From positions 1-64,000 of the forward strand of contig JBBDJB010000048.1 in assembly GCA_040880125.1 (NCBI GenBank): a stretch of 64,000 nt of DNA, written 5' to 3'. The stretch's first letter is position 1, and each line of letters starts with the position of its first letter. The position numbers were made by a program, and so were the translations under genes. The notes beneath the pieces are model-generated. The model was not told the DNA's origin and ran no database searches. It saw nothing but the letters and a program-made list of their open reading frames with translations. This document shows, in pieces, positions 51,724-60,672 of this stretch. The stretch is from JBBDJB01 sp040880125. GTDB taxonomy: Bacteria; Planctomycetota; Planctomycetia; Pirellulales; JBBDJB01.

Positions 51724-53237
51724 GGGCCGGCCGTTTCTCCAAGCCACTGAAACTTCAGGTCCTCGAACACCGGCTGCGAGTCGGCCGAGATCAGCCGCTG
51801 CATCAACCGCTCGGACAGGTGCTTGTGGCCCGAATTCTTGCTCACTGCGACCGGCTGTACCGCCCACACGTTCGGATCATCGATCTCAACCACGTCCACG
51901 CGATTCTCTTCCGCCGCGGTGTTCGCGCGATAGACGATCGCCGCGTCCAGCCGCTGGAGCGAGACCTGCTCCACCAGCGAAGCCGCCGTCGCCGGCTGAT
52001 CCTGCACGTTCGGCGACACTGCCTCATATAGAGCATGCCGATCGAGAAGCTGCTTGGTCAAGTCACCCAGCGCACTGAGCTGCGGATTGCACAGCCCCAC
52101 CTGCATGCCGTCCCGCGCAAGGTCGGACAGTTGCTTCACGTCCTCGGGGTTCCCCTTCTGCACCGCGATGACCATTTCTACCTTTGATACATCTCGCGGC
52201 GAGTCGAACCACTGTTGCACCCTCTCCATGTACGTGACGTCGCAGGCGAAGTACGCGTCACAGGGAAGCTGGTTGTGCGAGCCCACCCGGGCTTGCATCT
52301 CGCCCACAAGCTGACCGCAGCCGCCGTAACGCGTGAGCACCTGGCAACCTTCGCGCTTTTGAAACTCCTTAACGATCGGCTCGGTCGCCAGCCAGTTCAA
52401 GCCGCCGCAGTACAGGCTGATCTCCGGTTTCTCCGCCCACTTGTCCCCCTCCACGGGCCGATACCCGTGCTTCTCGAAGGATTGCAGCCCTCGATCACGG
52501 GCGGTCAAGTACCGCGCGAAGTGCAGTGCCCGAGTCGGGTCCTTGGCCGAAGTGAGCACGCCGACGGCAATCTGGTTTTGTTTCGCATCGAACTCCGGCA
52601 CCGCCACCATGTCGATCGACGGGTACTGCGTGGCGGTGGCGTCCCAGATGATGCCGGCATCCGCAGCGCCGAGCTTTACGTCGCCGGCGACCATGTTCAC
52701 CGTATCGCGGGTGGCGAACTTGTGCTCCCACAGCGCGTCCCAGGTGTCCGACGTAAGGCGGCTTCGGGCCGTTTTGCTGATTGCCGCCACCTTGGGATCG
52801 GCCAGCGAAAGCTTGACGTCCTCGCGAACCAAGTCGTCGAGCCCCTGGATATTCTTCGGATTTCCCCGGGCGACCGCGATCACCGGCCGCTGATACGCCA
52901 CCGGCAGGATTTCCTCCACGTAGCGATTGTCGAACGTCTCGCCCGCGCGAAGCTGCTCCAGGTAGTCCACGTCGGCGGCGAGGAACAGATCGCCTTTGCC
53001 CAAGTCCGCAATCGTGGCCATCAGCCGTCCCGAGCCGGCCGACTGCGTTTGGATCTCGACGTCGTACTTTTCGCTGTACTCGTCGATCACCTCTTCCACC
53101 GGCTGCCGAATGCCGGCGGCGTAATAAAGGATCAGCGTGTCCCCTTCCGGTCCGGTGCTCCCCGCCCGCAACAGCCACGCGAGCGCTGCCACTACGGCAA
53201 TGGACGTGACCGCGGCGACGCGAAAACCGTTTTGCAT
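51720..53237 (-). CDS. Tandem-duplicated ModA-like substrate-binding protein
   Basis: This 505-residue protein has a signal or anchor (~1-24). Two ModA-like domains follow in one chain. Domain 1 (~33-265) starts DTLILYYAAGIRQPVEEVIDEYSEKYDVEIQ and has RPVIAVARGNPKNI. Domain 2 (~278-500) starts EISLYCGGLNWLATEPIVKEFQKREGC and has EMVIAVQKGNPEDV. Classical ModA is about half this length. The repeat implies either two oxyanion sites per transporter or one active and one regulatory site. It is first in the coupled operon. AAGGAAC precedes the ATG. Confidence 0.88.
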   Translation of the reverse strand: MQNGFRVAAVTSIAVVAALAWLLRAGSTGPEGDTLILYYAAGIRQPVEEVIDEYSEKYDVEIQTQSAGSGRLMATIADLGKGDLFLAADVDYLEQLRAGETFDNRYVEEILPVAYQRPVIAVARGNPKNIQGLDDLVREDVKLSLADPKVAAISKTARSRLTSDTWDALWEHKFATRDTVNMVAGDVKLGAADAGIIWDATATQYPSIDMVAVPEFDAKQNQIAVGVLTSAKDPTRALHFARYLTARDRGLQSFEKHGYRPVEGDKWAEKPEISLYCGGLNWLATEPIVKEFQKREGCQVLTRYGGCGQLVGEMQARVGSHNQLPCDAYFACDVTYMERVQQWFDSPRDVSKVEMVIAVQKGNPEDVKQLSDLARDGMQVGLCNPQLSALGDLTKQLLDRHALYEAVSPNVQDQPATAASLVEQVSLQRLDAAIVYRANTAAEENRVDVVEIDDPNVWAVQPVAVSKNSGHKHLSERLMQRLISADSQPVFEDLKFQWLGETAGP

Positions 53238-53373
53238 ACAAGTTCCTTGTCGCACGTGGCCGAAATCGGCACTCGGGTGGGTGACGCGGCCGGGCGAAAA
53301 GCGAGGAAAACGAGCGCTGACAGCAAGTTTCAACCTAGCCCCGCAGCCGTGCAAAATCAACGACCGCCACTGA

Positions 53374-53437
53374 GTAGCGGAATTCGCAAGAATTGCGCAG
53401 AACTCTCTCCTTCTTGGAATACTCGCAAATTCCGCTA
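53374..53437. repeat. REPIN-like inverted hairpin pair (copy 5)
   Basis: Left unit GTAG-CGGAATTC-GCAA-GAATTGCG, right inverted arm ending GCAAATTCCGCTA. It is more diverged than copies 1-4, with CGG in place of CTG, yet the GTAG head, GNRA-type loop and paired arrangement persist. Confidence 0.75.
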
Positions 53438-53522
53438 TGGGGGCCCCCGAATCATATGAACTGGCTGCCGGTGGATTCACCCCCTGGACAGTAACCGCCG
53501 GAAAAAGCCGGCCACTTTCTGG

Positions 53523-53554
53523 GTGCCCACGGCGGGCTTGTCCCGCCGTGGCAC
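53523..53554. repeat. GTGCCACGGCGGG-type hairpin
   Basis: GTGCCCACGGCGGG and CCCGCCGTGGCAC pair almost perfectly around CTTGT, followed by a partial direct copy TGCCGTGGCACCC 8 bp later. It is GC-rich and sits away from any stop codon, so it is more likely a dispersed repeat than a terminator. Confidence 0.75.
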
Positions 53555-53668
53555 TTGTTTTATGCCGTGGCACCCATTGGACCACGTGGCGGCCCATGCC
53601 GCATCCGCCTCCCCTTTCCGGCGCGCCGGACGCTCGGTCGCTTCCGGAGCGATCAGGCCGGGATTTTG

Positions 53669-53697
53669 TTGATCGAATCAAGAAGTTTTGATATGAT
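53669..53697 (+). promoter_or_regulatory. Probable sigma-70-type promoter
   Basis: TTGATC at 53669-53674, a 17-bp spacer, and TATGAT at 53692-53697 lie about 185 bp upstream of the DUF1549/DUF1553 gene. The -10 is 5/6 and the -35 is 4/6 to consensus, set in an AT-rich island within GC-rich DNA. Confidence 0.45.
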
Positions 53698-53881
53698 CAG
53701 GTCGCTAGCAAACCTGCCCCCACCCTACCTGGACCCACCGCGCCGCGGGGCGCGACGACCGCATTGCGAGGCCAGCCAAGGATGGCTCGACCGCGGACGC
53801 CACAACACATAGCTACGTTGACTGGCCCTCCCCGCCACTAGCCTGCCACTGCTACCCTCCATCCATTCACGGGGTGCTGCG

Positions 53882-56380
53882 ATGATACGGACGCACGCAT
53901 TAGCCACGGCATTTGTCGCCTTCCTATTGGCCGCCAGTCTCGGCCACGCCGCCGAGCCGGACGCCGAATCGAAAAAGTCCCGCCTGCCCGACCCCGGAGA
54001 GTTGACCTCTCTGGCCGTCGAGACTGGCCATGGCACCGAGGCTCGCCTCGAAATCCGCGGGGCCGACACCCGCCAGCAGTTGCTCGTAACCGGCGTATAC
54101 GCCTCCGGGCAGGGCCGCGATCTGACCGCCGAGACCGTGTACGAATCGCAGCCCGAGGGCGTGATCTCGATCGACGCGTCCGGCATGCTCACGCCCCTGG
54201 ACGACGGCAGTGCGATCCTGCGAGTCCGGCACGAAGCAGGCCCGTCCGCCGAGTTGGCCGTCACGGTGCGAGACTTCGACCGCCAGCCGGAAGTTCACTT
54301 TGCCAATCACATCACCCCCATCTTCACCAAGCACGGCTGCAACGGCGGCGGCTGTCACGGCAAGTCCGGTGGGCAGAACGGCTTTCGACTCTCGCTGCTG
54401 GGCTTTGAACCGCCCGAGGACTACCAGTTCCTGGTGAAAGAAGCCCGCGGCCGCCGCGTCTTTCCCGCCGCGCCCGACCGCAGCCTGCTGTTGCTCAAGG
54501 CGACTGGCCAGTTGCCGCACGGCGGCGGCGAGCGCTTTACCGAAGACAGTTATGAATACCGCCTGATGCGGCGTTGGATCGCCCAGGGTCTGCCCTACGG
54601 CGCCGAAGACGCCCCGACCGTCGATCGCATCGAAGTCTTTCCGCGCGAGCGGATCATGGACGCCCACGCCCAGCAGCAACTGCTGGTGATCGCCCATTAC
54701 ACGGACGGCTCGACACAGGACGTCACCCGCATGGCCCAGTTCGAGCCCAATGCGGTCGAGATGGCCGAAGTTTCGCCCACTGGCGTTGTCACCACCATCG
54801 ACCAGACCGGCGACGTGGCGGTGATGGTTCGCTATCAGGCGCAGGTCGACGTGTTTCGGGCCACGATCCCGCTGGGCATCCAGATCGAATCGATGCCGCA
54901 GGCGAACAACTTCATCGACGAGTTGGCCTTCGCCAAACTGAAGCAGCTCGGCCTGCCGCCGTCGGAGTTATGCGACGACGCCACCTTCCTGCGGCGCTCC
55001 ACCGTCGCCATCGCCGGACGCCTGCCGACGCTCGAGGAGTCGCAGGAGTTTATGGCCGACGCCTCGGAGAATAAGCGAGACCGGTTGATCGATCGTCTGT
55101 TGGGCAGCATCGACTATGCCGAGAATTTTGCCAACAAGTGGGCCACCGTGCTCCGGAACAAGCGAGTGCAGGACACCTACAAGCACGGCACCTACGCGTT
55201 CCACATGTGGATTCGCAACAGCCTGCACCAGAACATGCCGTACGACCAGTTCGTGCGGGAAATCGTCGCCGCCTCGGGCGACATCGGACGCAATCCGCCA
55301 GTCGCCTGGTATCGCGAAGTGAACGAAGTCGAGGAGCAGGTCGAGGACACCGCGCAGTTGTTTCTGGGCATGCGCATCCAGTGCGCCCGGTGCCATCACC
55401 ACCCGTTCGAGAAGTGGAGCCAGAAGGACTACTACTCGCTGGCCGCGTTCTTCTCGCAGGTGCAGCGTAAAGAGGGCGAACTGCCGAGCGAGCAGCGGAT
55501 CTTCCACAATCCTGGCAAGGCGACCGCGAAAAACCCGAAGACCGGCGAGAACGAACTGCCCACCGGTTTGGGTGACGAGCCGCAAGAGGTCGCCCCCGAT
55601 TACGACCCGCGCCAGGCCCTGGCCGACTGGATGTCCCAGCCGGACAATCCATTCTTCGCCCGTGCCCTGGTCAACCGCTACTGGAAGCACTTCTTCTCCC
55701 GCGGACTGGTCGAGCCGGAAGACGACATGCGCGTGACCAATCCGGCCACCAATCCGGAGTTGCTCGACGCGGTTGCCGAACATTTCGTCGAGAGCGGCTA
55801 CGATCTGAAGGACCTAGTCCGCACAATCTGCCGCTCGCGGCTGTTCCAGCTCAGCAGCGAACCGAACCCCTATAACGCGGACGACAAGCAGAATTACTCT
55901 CGATACTTCCCGCGGCGACTGCGAGCCGAAGTGCTGCTCGACTCGGTCGACTCGCTCACCGGCAGTCCGACCAAGTACGCAGGCATGCCTGCTGGCACGC
56001 GGGCGGTGGCCTTGCCGGATACGGAGTTCAATTCGTTCTTCCTGACGGTCTTCGGCCGGCCGGAAGCAGCAACGGCGTGCGAATGCGAGCGGACTTCCGA
56101 CGCCAACCTGGCGCAGAGTCTGCACCTGATCAACTCGAATGAGATCCAACAGAAGCTCGCCAGCAAAGAAGGCCGCGCCGCCATCTTGGCCGCCGACGCG
56201 CAGCGCACGCCTGCGGACAATATTGCCGAGCTGTACATGCGCGCGTACTCGCGGCTTCCCACGCCCGACGAACAGTCCCGTGCGATGGCTTACATCGAAA
56301 AGGCCGAGAACGTCGGCCACGCCTATGAGGACATTGTCTGGGCGTTGATCAACACGAAGGAGTTCCTGTTCGATCACTAA
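53882..56380 (+). CDS. DUF1549/DUF1553 cytochrome-type planctomycete protein
   Basis: This 832-residue secreted protein has a signal peptide (~1-23). An Ig-like/BIG2 domain covers ~40-125. The PSCyt1-type segment CNGGGCHGKSGGQNGF (C153, C158, H159) follows, then a second BIG2-like domain (~240-335). DUF1549 (~345-555) includes the heme-like CARCHHHPFEKW (C501, C504, H505). DUF1553 (~580-820) has FARALVNRYWKHFFSRGLVEPEDDMR and ends AYSRLPTPDEQSRAM...FLFDH. This family is abundant in planctomycetes, with substrate unknown. A second secreted protein follows by ~200 bp. Confidence 0.92.
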   Translation: MIRTHALATAFVAFLLAASLGHAAEPDAESKKSRLPDPGELTSLAVETGHGTEARLEIRGADTRQQLLVTGVYASGQGRDLTAETVYESQPEGVISIDASGMLTPLDDGSAILRVRHEAGPSAELAVTVRDFDRQPEVHFANHITPIFTKHGCNGGGCHGKSGGQNGFRLSLLGFEPPEDYQFLVKEARGRRVFPAAPDRSLLLLKATGQLPHGGGERFTEDSYEYRLMRRWIAQGLPYGAEDAPTVDRIEVFPRERIMDAHAQQQLLVIAHYTDGSTQDVTRMAQFEPNAVEMAEVSPTGVVTTIDQTGDVAVMVRYQAQVDVFRATIPLGIQIESMPQANNFIDELAFAKLKQLGLPPSELCDDATFLRRSTVAIAGRLPTLEESQEFMADASENKRDRLIDRLLGSIDYAENFANKWATVLRNKRVQDTYKHGTYAFHMWIRNSLHQNMPYDQFVREIVAASGDIGRNPPVAWYREVNEVEEQVEDTAQLFLGMRIQCARCHHHPFEKWSQKDYYSLAAFFSQVQRKEGELPSEQRIFHNPGKATAKNPKTGENELPTGLGDEPQEVAPDYDPRQALADWMSQPDNPFFARALVNRYWKHFFSRGLVEPEDDMRVTNPATNPELLDAVAEHFVESGYDLKDLVRTICRSRLFQLSSEPNPYNADDKQNYSRYFPRRLRAEVLLDSVDSLTGSPTKYAGMPAGTRAVALPDTEFNSFFLTVFGRPEAATACECERTSDANLAQSLHLINSNEIQQKLASKEGRAAILAADAQRTPADNIAELYMRAYSRLPTPDEQSRAMAYIEKAENVGHAYEDIVWALINTKEFLFDH

Positions 56381-56581
56381 ACCGAGAGACGCCCTGAAAG
56401 CTGCCGGCGACGCGTGGCACAGACGTTCCTTTTGTGCAGTCTGCAGGGCGGCATCGACTTCCTGCTCCGTGAATATTTGACACATTGTATCCGGACAATT
56501 CGTACCGGGGCATTCAACCGGCAAATCAACCGGACCGACTTTTTCTTCCCGCCTCGTTTCTCCCCGACCTCCGCTGAGGGC

Positions 56582-59356
56582 ATGCCCATGCCGTCGCGAT
56601 TGCTTCGTATTTGCCGACTTGCCATCCACGGTCTGCTGCTGGCCGCCGCATGCATAGCCAGCGCCACCGCCGCGTTTGCGCAGCTTCCCACGGCGAGGCT
56701 CTTTTCGGTGTTTCCCGCCGGCGGCCAGCGCGGCACGACCGTCGACATTGTCATCGCTCGCGGCGCGGACCTGGATGACCATGACCAGATGCTCTTTTCG
56801 CACCACGGCATCACGGCCACGCCCAAGCTCCGCGAGGTCGACGGCAAGCCGACCGAAGAGCGCATCGAGAACACCTACGCGGTGACGATCGCCCCCGACG
56901 TGCCGCCGGGCATCTACGAACTGCACGTTGGCGGCCGCTTTGGGCTCTCCAATCCCCGCGCGTTCGCGGTGAGCGATCGGCCGGAAACCGTCGAATCCGA
57001 AGAGAACAACACGCCCGAGACGGCACAGCAGATCGCGCTGGACACGATCGTCAACGCCCGGTGCGAAGGCGAAACGGACGTCGACTACTACGCCATTGAT
57101 GTAAAGGCCGGGCAGCGGATCCTCGTCGAGTGCTGGGCCGAGCGGATCGACTCGCGGATGGATGCCACGCTCGAACTATTCGGACCCGACGGCAAGTTTC
57201 TCGACTCCAGCCGCGACGCCGTCGGCCTGGAGCCACTGCTCGATTTCACCGCGCCGGCCGACGGGCCCTACAGGCTGCGCGTGTTTGACTTTATCTACAG
57301 CAACGGCCCGGACTACTTTTATCGGCTCGCAGCAAGCACCGCGCCGCACGTCGACTTCGCCTTTCCGCCCGCAGGCGAGCCGGGAACAACGCAGACGTTT
57401 ACGCTGTACGGGCGCAATCTGCCCGGTGGCGAAGCGACCGAACTCGTCGATCGCCGCGGCAATAAGCTGGAAAAAGTGACGATTCAGATCGACGTTCCAT
57501 CCGAGCCGGATGCCGCCGCAAGTGCGCAGCTTCCCGAGGCGATGCGGCCCGGCCAGGCCGGACTCCAGGCGTTCCAGTACCGTCTGGAGAGCGAACAAGG
57601 CGCGAGCAACCCGGTGACGATCGGTCTGGCGTCCGCGCCGGTGCTTGCGGAGACCGAGCCGAACGACGCTCCGGAGCAAGCGCAGAAGGTGCAGTTCCCC
57701 TGCGAGCTCGTCGGCCAGTTCGGCCAGCGCGGCGACCGCGATTGGATCGAACTGGAGGCCACCAAGGGTCAGCACATTCACGTGGACGTCATCTCCAGCC
57801 AGATGGGCCTGCCGACCGATCCATGGTTGGCGATCCAGCAGGTCCACCGCGGCGACGACGGCAAAGAAGTTGTGCGCGAGATCAAGTCGCAGGGCGAGGG
57901 CCGGGGCAACGTCGGCGGCCGCGAGTTCGATACCGCCAACGACGACCCGCGCGCCGACTTTGAAGTGCCGGAGGACGGACTCTACCGCATCATGGTGCGT
58001 GACCTGTACGCCTCGTCGCAGGGCAGCCCGCGGCTGGTGTATCGAATTGTCATCGGTCCGCCTAGGCCGGACTTTGAGTTGGTGGCGGTTGCACGCCGCG
58101 ACCAGATCCCCAATCCGCAGGAACGCGTGGAACAGGCTTCTCCGTTGCTGCGTCGCGGTGGGACGACCTCGCTCGACCTGCTCGCATTGCGACGCGACGG
58201 CTACGGCGAACCGATCCAAGTCACGGTGGAAAATCTGCCCGAGGGAGTCCGCGCGACGCCGTGCGTGATCGGTTCGGGTGAAACCCGGGCAACGCTGGTA
58301 CTGTCCGCCGCGGAGGACGCGGGGGCGTGGCGGGGGCCGATCCGCATGGTCGGACGCGGCAAGATCGGCGACGCCGAAGTGGTGCGCGAAGCGTCCTCCG
58401 GCAGCGTCACGTGGGAGGCCGCCAATGGCAACGAACGCTCCCGCGCGCGGCTGACTACCGGCATAATGCTGGCCGTCGTCGAGATAGAGCAAGCCCCGGT
58501 CCTGGTGGAGCTTGGCGCCGACGGCGTCTCCGCGCCGCAGGGAGGCAAAGTAAGCGTGCCGCTGAAGGTGACGCGTCGGCAGGGCTTCGCGGCCGAGATC
58601 ACGCTGCAGCCGGTGGGACTTCCGCAGCAGATCAAGGCCGCCGAAATAAAGGTGGCTCCCGACGCGCAGGAGGCATCGCTGGAACTCACCATCGAAGAGG
58701 GCGCACCGCTGGGGCCGCGTTCGTTCCACCTGCAGTCGCCGGTCAAGTTCGCCTATCGCCGCAATGTGGCCACGGTCGAGGCGGCCGAAGCCGCCAAGGC
58801 GGAGGCGATCCAACTAGCCGAGCAAGCCGCCGGGCAGGCCGAGCAGGCGAAAACGCAGCATGAAGCGGCCTCAACGACCGTCGCCGAAGCCGAAGCCGCC
58901 CGAGCAGCCACGGTCGAGGCACTTGCCACAGCGGAGTCGGCCTTGGCGGAAGTGACTTCTGCCGCCAGGCTGGCGGCGCTGGCGGAGTTGGCAAAGGCGG
59001 CCCGGGAGAACCCCACGCCCGAGTCGCTCGCCGCGCTGCGCACCGCCGCCGAGCAGGCGGCTCAACTGGCCGAGCGACAGCGCAAGGCGGCGGAAGAGCT
59101 GGCTCAGGCAACCGCCACCGCGGAAGGCGCCGTGAAGGCGGCGGCCGAAGCAATCGCCGCCCGGGACGCCGCGGCCCAGCAGGCCCAAAAGCTGGCCGAG
59201 CAATCTCAAGCGGCCCAACAGCAAAAGCAAGAAGCCGAGAAGAAAGCCGCCGAAGTGAACGAGGCCAACAAACCGCAAGACATCGATCTGGTGACGGTCT
59301 CCACGACCGCCGTCATCTCGGTTACACCGAAGGAAGAAGTAAAGAAGGCCGAGTAA
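56582..59356 (+). CDS. Secreted PPC-domain protein with long Ala/Glu coiled-coil tail
   Basis: This 924-residue protein has a signal peptide (~1-36, ending TAAFAQ). Several pre-peptidase C-terminal (PPC) beta domains follow, with repeated EPNDAPEQAQ / EENNTPETAQQIALD patterns (around 145, 360 and 650). From ~730 it is an Ala/Glu/Gln/Lys-rich, strongly helical coiled coil (EAAKAEAIQLAEQAAGQAEQAK...). It pairs with the upstream DUF1549/DUF1553 protein, a common planctomycete neighbour. The first ATG of a pair (56582, 56588) was chosen; the frame extends upstream without signal-peptide character. Confidence 0.88.
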   Translation: MPMPSRLLRICRLAIHGLLLAAACIASATAAFAQLPTARLFSVFPAGGQRGTTVDIVIARGADLDDHDQMLFSHHGITATPKLREVDGKPTEERIENTYAVTIAPDVPPGIYELHVGGRFGLSNPRAFAVSDRPETVESEENNTPETAQQIALDTIVNARCEGETDVDYYAIDVKAGQRILVECWAERIDSRMDATLELFGPDGKFLDSSRDAVGLEPLLDFTAPADGPYRLRVFDFIYSNGPDYFYRLAASTAPHVDFAFPPAGEPGTTQTFTLYGRNLPGGEATELVDRRGNKLEKVTIQIDVPSEPDAAASAQLPEAMRPGQAGLQAFQYRLESEQGASNPVTIGLASAPVLAETEPNDAPEQAQKVQFPCELVGQFGQRGDRDWIELEATKGQHIHVDVISSQMGLPTDPWLAIQQVHRGDDGKEVVREIKSQGEGRGNVGGREFDTANDDPRADFEVPEDGLYRIMVRDLYASSQGSPRLVYRIVIGPPRPDFELVAVARRDQIPNPQERVEQASPLLRRGGTTSLDLLALRRDGYGEPIQVTVENLPEGVRATPCVIGSGETRATLVLSAAEDAGAWRGPIRMVGRGKIGDAEVVREASSGSVTWEAANGNERSRARLTTGIMLAVVEIEQAPVLVELGADGVSAPQGGKVSVPLKVTRRQGFAAEITLQPVGLPQQIKAAEIKVAPDAQEASLELTIEEGAPLGPRSFHLQSPVKFAYRRNVATVEAAEAAKAEAIQLAEQAAGQAEQAKTQHEAASTTVAEAEAARAATVEALATAESALAEVTSAARLAALAELAKAARENPTPESLAALRTAAEQAAQLAERQRKAAEELAQATATAEGAVKAAAEAIAARDAAAQQAQKLAEQSQAAQQQKQEAEKKAAEVNEANKPQDIDLVTVSTTAVISVTPKEEVKKAE

Positions 59357-59404
59357 CAGCAGCGAGAAGTTCACGAAGTCGTGCTTCGCGAGTGAAGGAT
59401 TGCT

Positions 59405-60565
59405 CTACTCGGCAGTCGCCGCCAGCGGCAGGAACTCCACGCACACCGGGCGAGAGACCGTGATCGACTCGCCGGTCGCGGTCAGCTTGCCGGACTCCGC
59501 GTCGATCCGAAAGACCACGACGTCGTCGCTGCCCTGATTGGCGGCCAGCAAATACTGCCCCGTCGGATCGATGTTGAAGTTGCGCGGCGTCTCACCGCCG
59601 CTCGGCTGGTGCCCCAGGGACGTCACCCGCCCGGAGTCCTCATCGACGCGGAAGATGGCAATGCTGTTGTGCCCCCGATTCGAGCCGTAGAGAAACTTGC
59701 CGGAGGGATGGATTTGGATTTCGGCGGTGGAGTTGCCGCCCTCGTGTCCTTCGGGCAGCGTGCTAAGCGTGTGCAACTGCTGCATCGCGCCGGACTGCGG
59801 ATCGAACTGAAATGCGGTCAACGTCGAGGTTATTTCGTTGATCGCGTAGACATAGCGTCCGCTGGGGTGAATCGCCAGGTGGCGAGGACCCGAGCCGGGC
59901 GCGACGTTCGCCGCGGCGGGTTCATTCGGCGAGAGCGTCCCCTGCTGCGGGTTGAAGCGGAAGATGAGGACCTTGTCGAGGCCCAAGTCGGCCACCAGGG
60001 CGAAGCGATTTGTCGGATCGAGGTACACTCCGTGTGCATGCGGTGCGCGCTGACGGCGCGGATCGACGCTCGAACCGGTGTGCTGCACGAAGTCGCTCGC
60101 CGGGCCCAGTCCGCCACCCTCGGTAATCGGCAGCACGATCGTGCTGCCGCCGCTGTAGTTCGCAGCCAGCACGTACTTGCCGGTGCGATCGACGGCTAAA
60201 TGACAAGGAGCAGCGCCCCCCGAAGGTTGACTGCCCAAGGGCGTCAGCCGCCCGGACTGGCGATCGACTGAATATGCACTGACTGCGCCGCTGTCCTGGC
60301 CCTGGTACTGTGCGTCTTCATTGACGGCGTAAAGGTACCGGCCCCCGGGATGCAGTGCGACGAACGAGGGATTGGACGACTCGGCGGCCAGCGACGGCTC
60401 GGAGAGCGTGCCTTCAGCGGTGTCAAACTTCGCGGCGTAAATTCCCTGGCTGCCCGAGCCGGTGTAGGTGCCGATGTACACGAGCATCTGCTCGGCGCGA
60501 ACTGGAGACCACAACCCAAGGCCGGCAAATGCGGCGGCCGCGAATAAAAAGCTGATCCAGCGCAT
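59405..60565 (-). CDS. Secreted lactonase-family seven-bladed propeller (6-phosphogluconolactonase-like)
   Basis: This 386-residue protein has a signal peptide (~1-24, ending SPVRAEQ). The PF10282-type propeller includes MLVYIGTYTGSGSQGIYAAKFD, YLYAVNEDAQYQGQDSGAVSAY, and PHAHGVYLDPTNRFALVADLG (conserved His and Asp of the family). It continues with PRNFNIDPTGQYLLAANQGSDDVVVFRID. Typical cytoplasmic lactonases of this type lack export; here the protein is secreted, so its substrate may be an external sugar lactone. It converges with the PPC gene. Confidence 0.9.
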   Translation of the reverse strand: MRWISFLFAAAAFAGLGLWSPVRAEQMLVYIGTYTGSGSQGIYAAKFDTAEGTLSEPSLAAESSNPSFVALHPGGRYLYAVNEDAQYQGQDSGAVSAYSVDRQSGRLTPLGSQPSGGAAPCHLAVDRTGKYVLAANYSGGSTIVLPITEGGGLGPASDFVQHTGSSVDPRRQRAPHAHGVYLDPTNRFALVADLGLDKVLIFRFNPQQGTLSPNEPAAANVAPGSGPRHLAIHPSGRYVYAINEITSTLTAFQFDPQSGAMQQLHTLSTLPEGHEGGNSTAEIQIHPSGKFLYGSNRGHNSIAIFRVDEDSGRVTSLGHQPSGGETPRNFNIDPTGQYLLAANQGSDDVVVFRIDAESGKLTATGESITVSRPVCVEFLPLAATAE

Positions 60566-60672
60566 GTTCAGAGTTGCCTATTGAGTTGAAACGAACGTTC
60601 AATGCGGGACGGCACAGCGGTTCACCGATGCACGCGCCGCACCGAGGAGCGCGTGGTGTGGTGAATCGATCG

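Larger units (their letters stand above)
53238..53881. other. Divergent intergenic region with repeats and a promoter
   Basis: About 644 bp. It carries a REPIN-like element (53374-53437), a strong hairpin (53523-53554) and a good sigma-70-type promoter (53669-53697) for the DUF1549 gene. No gene is supported; in-frame extensions of the neighbouring genes here are shadows. Confidence 0.65.

Noticed and set aside
53238..53681. Long N-terminal extension of the tandem ModA
   Set aside because: It crosses a REPIN-like repeat and a promoter; the signal peptide begins at 53237.
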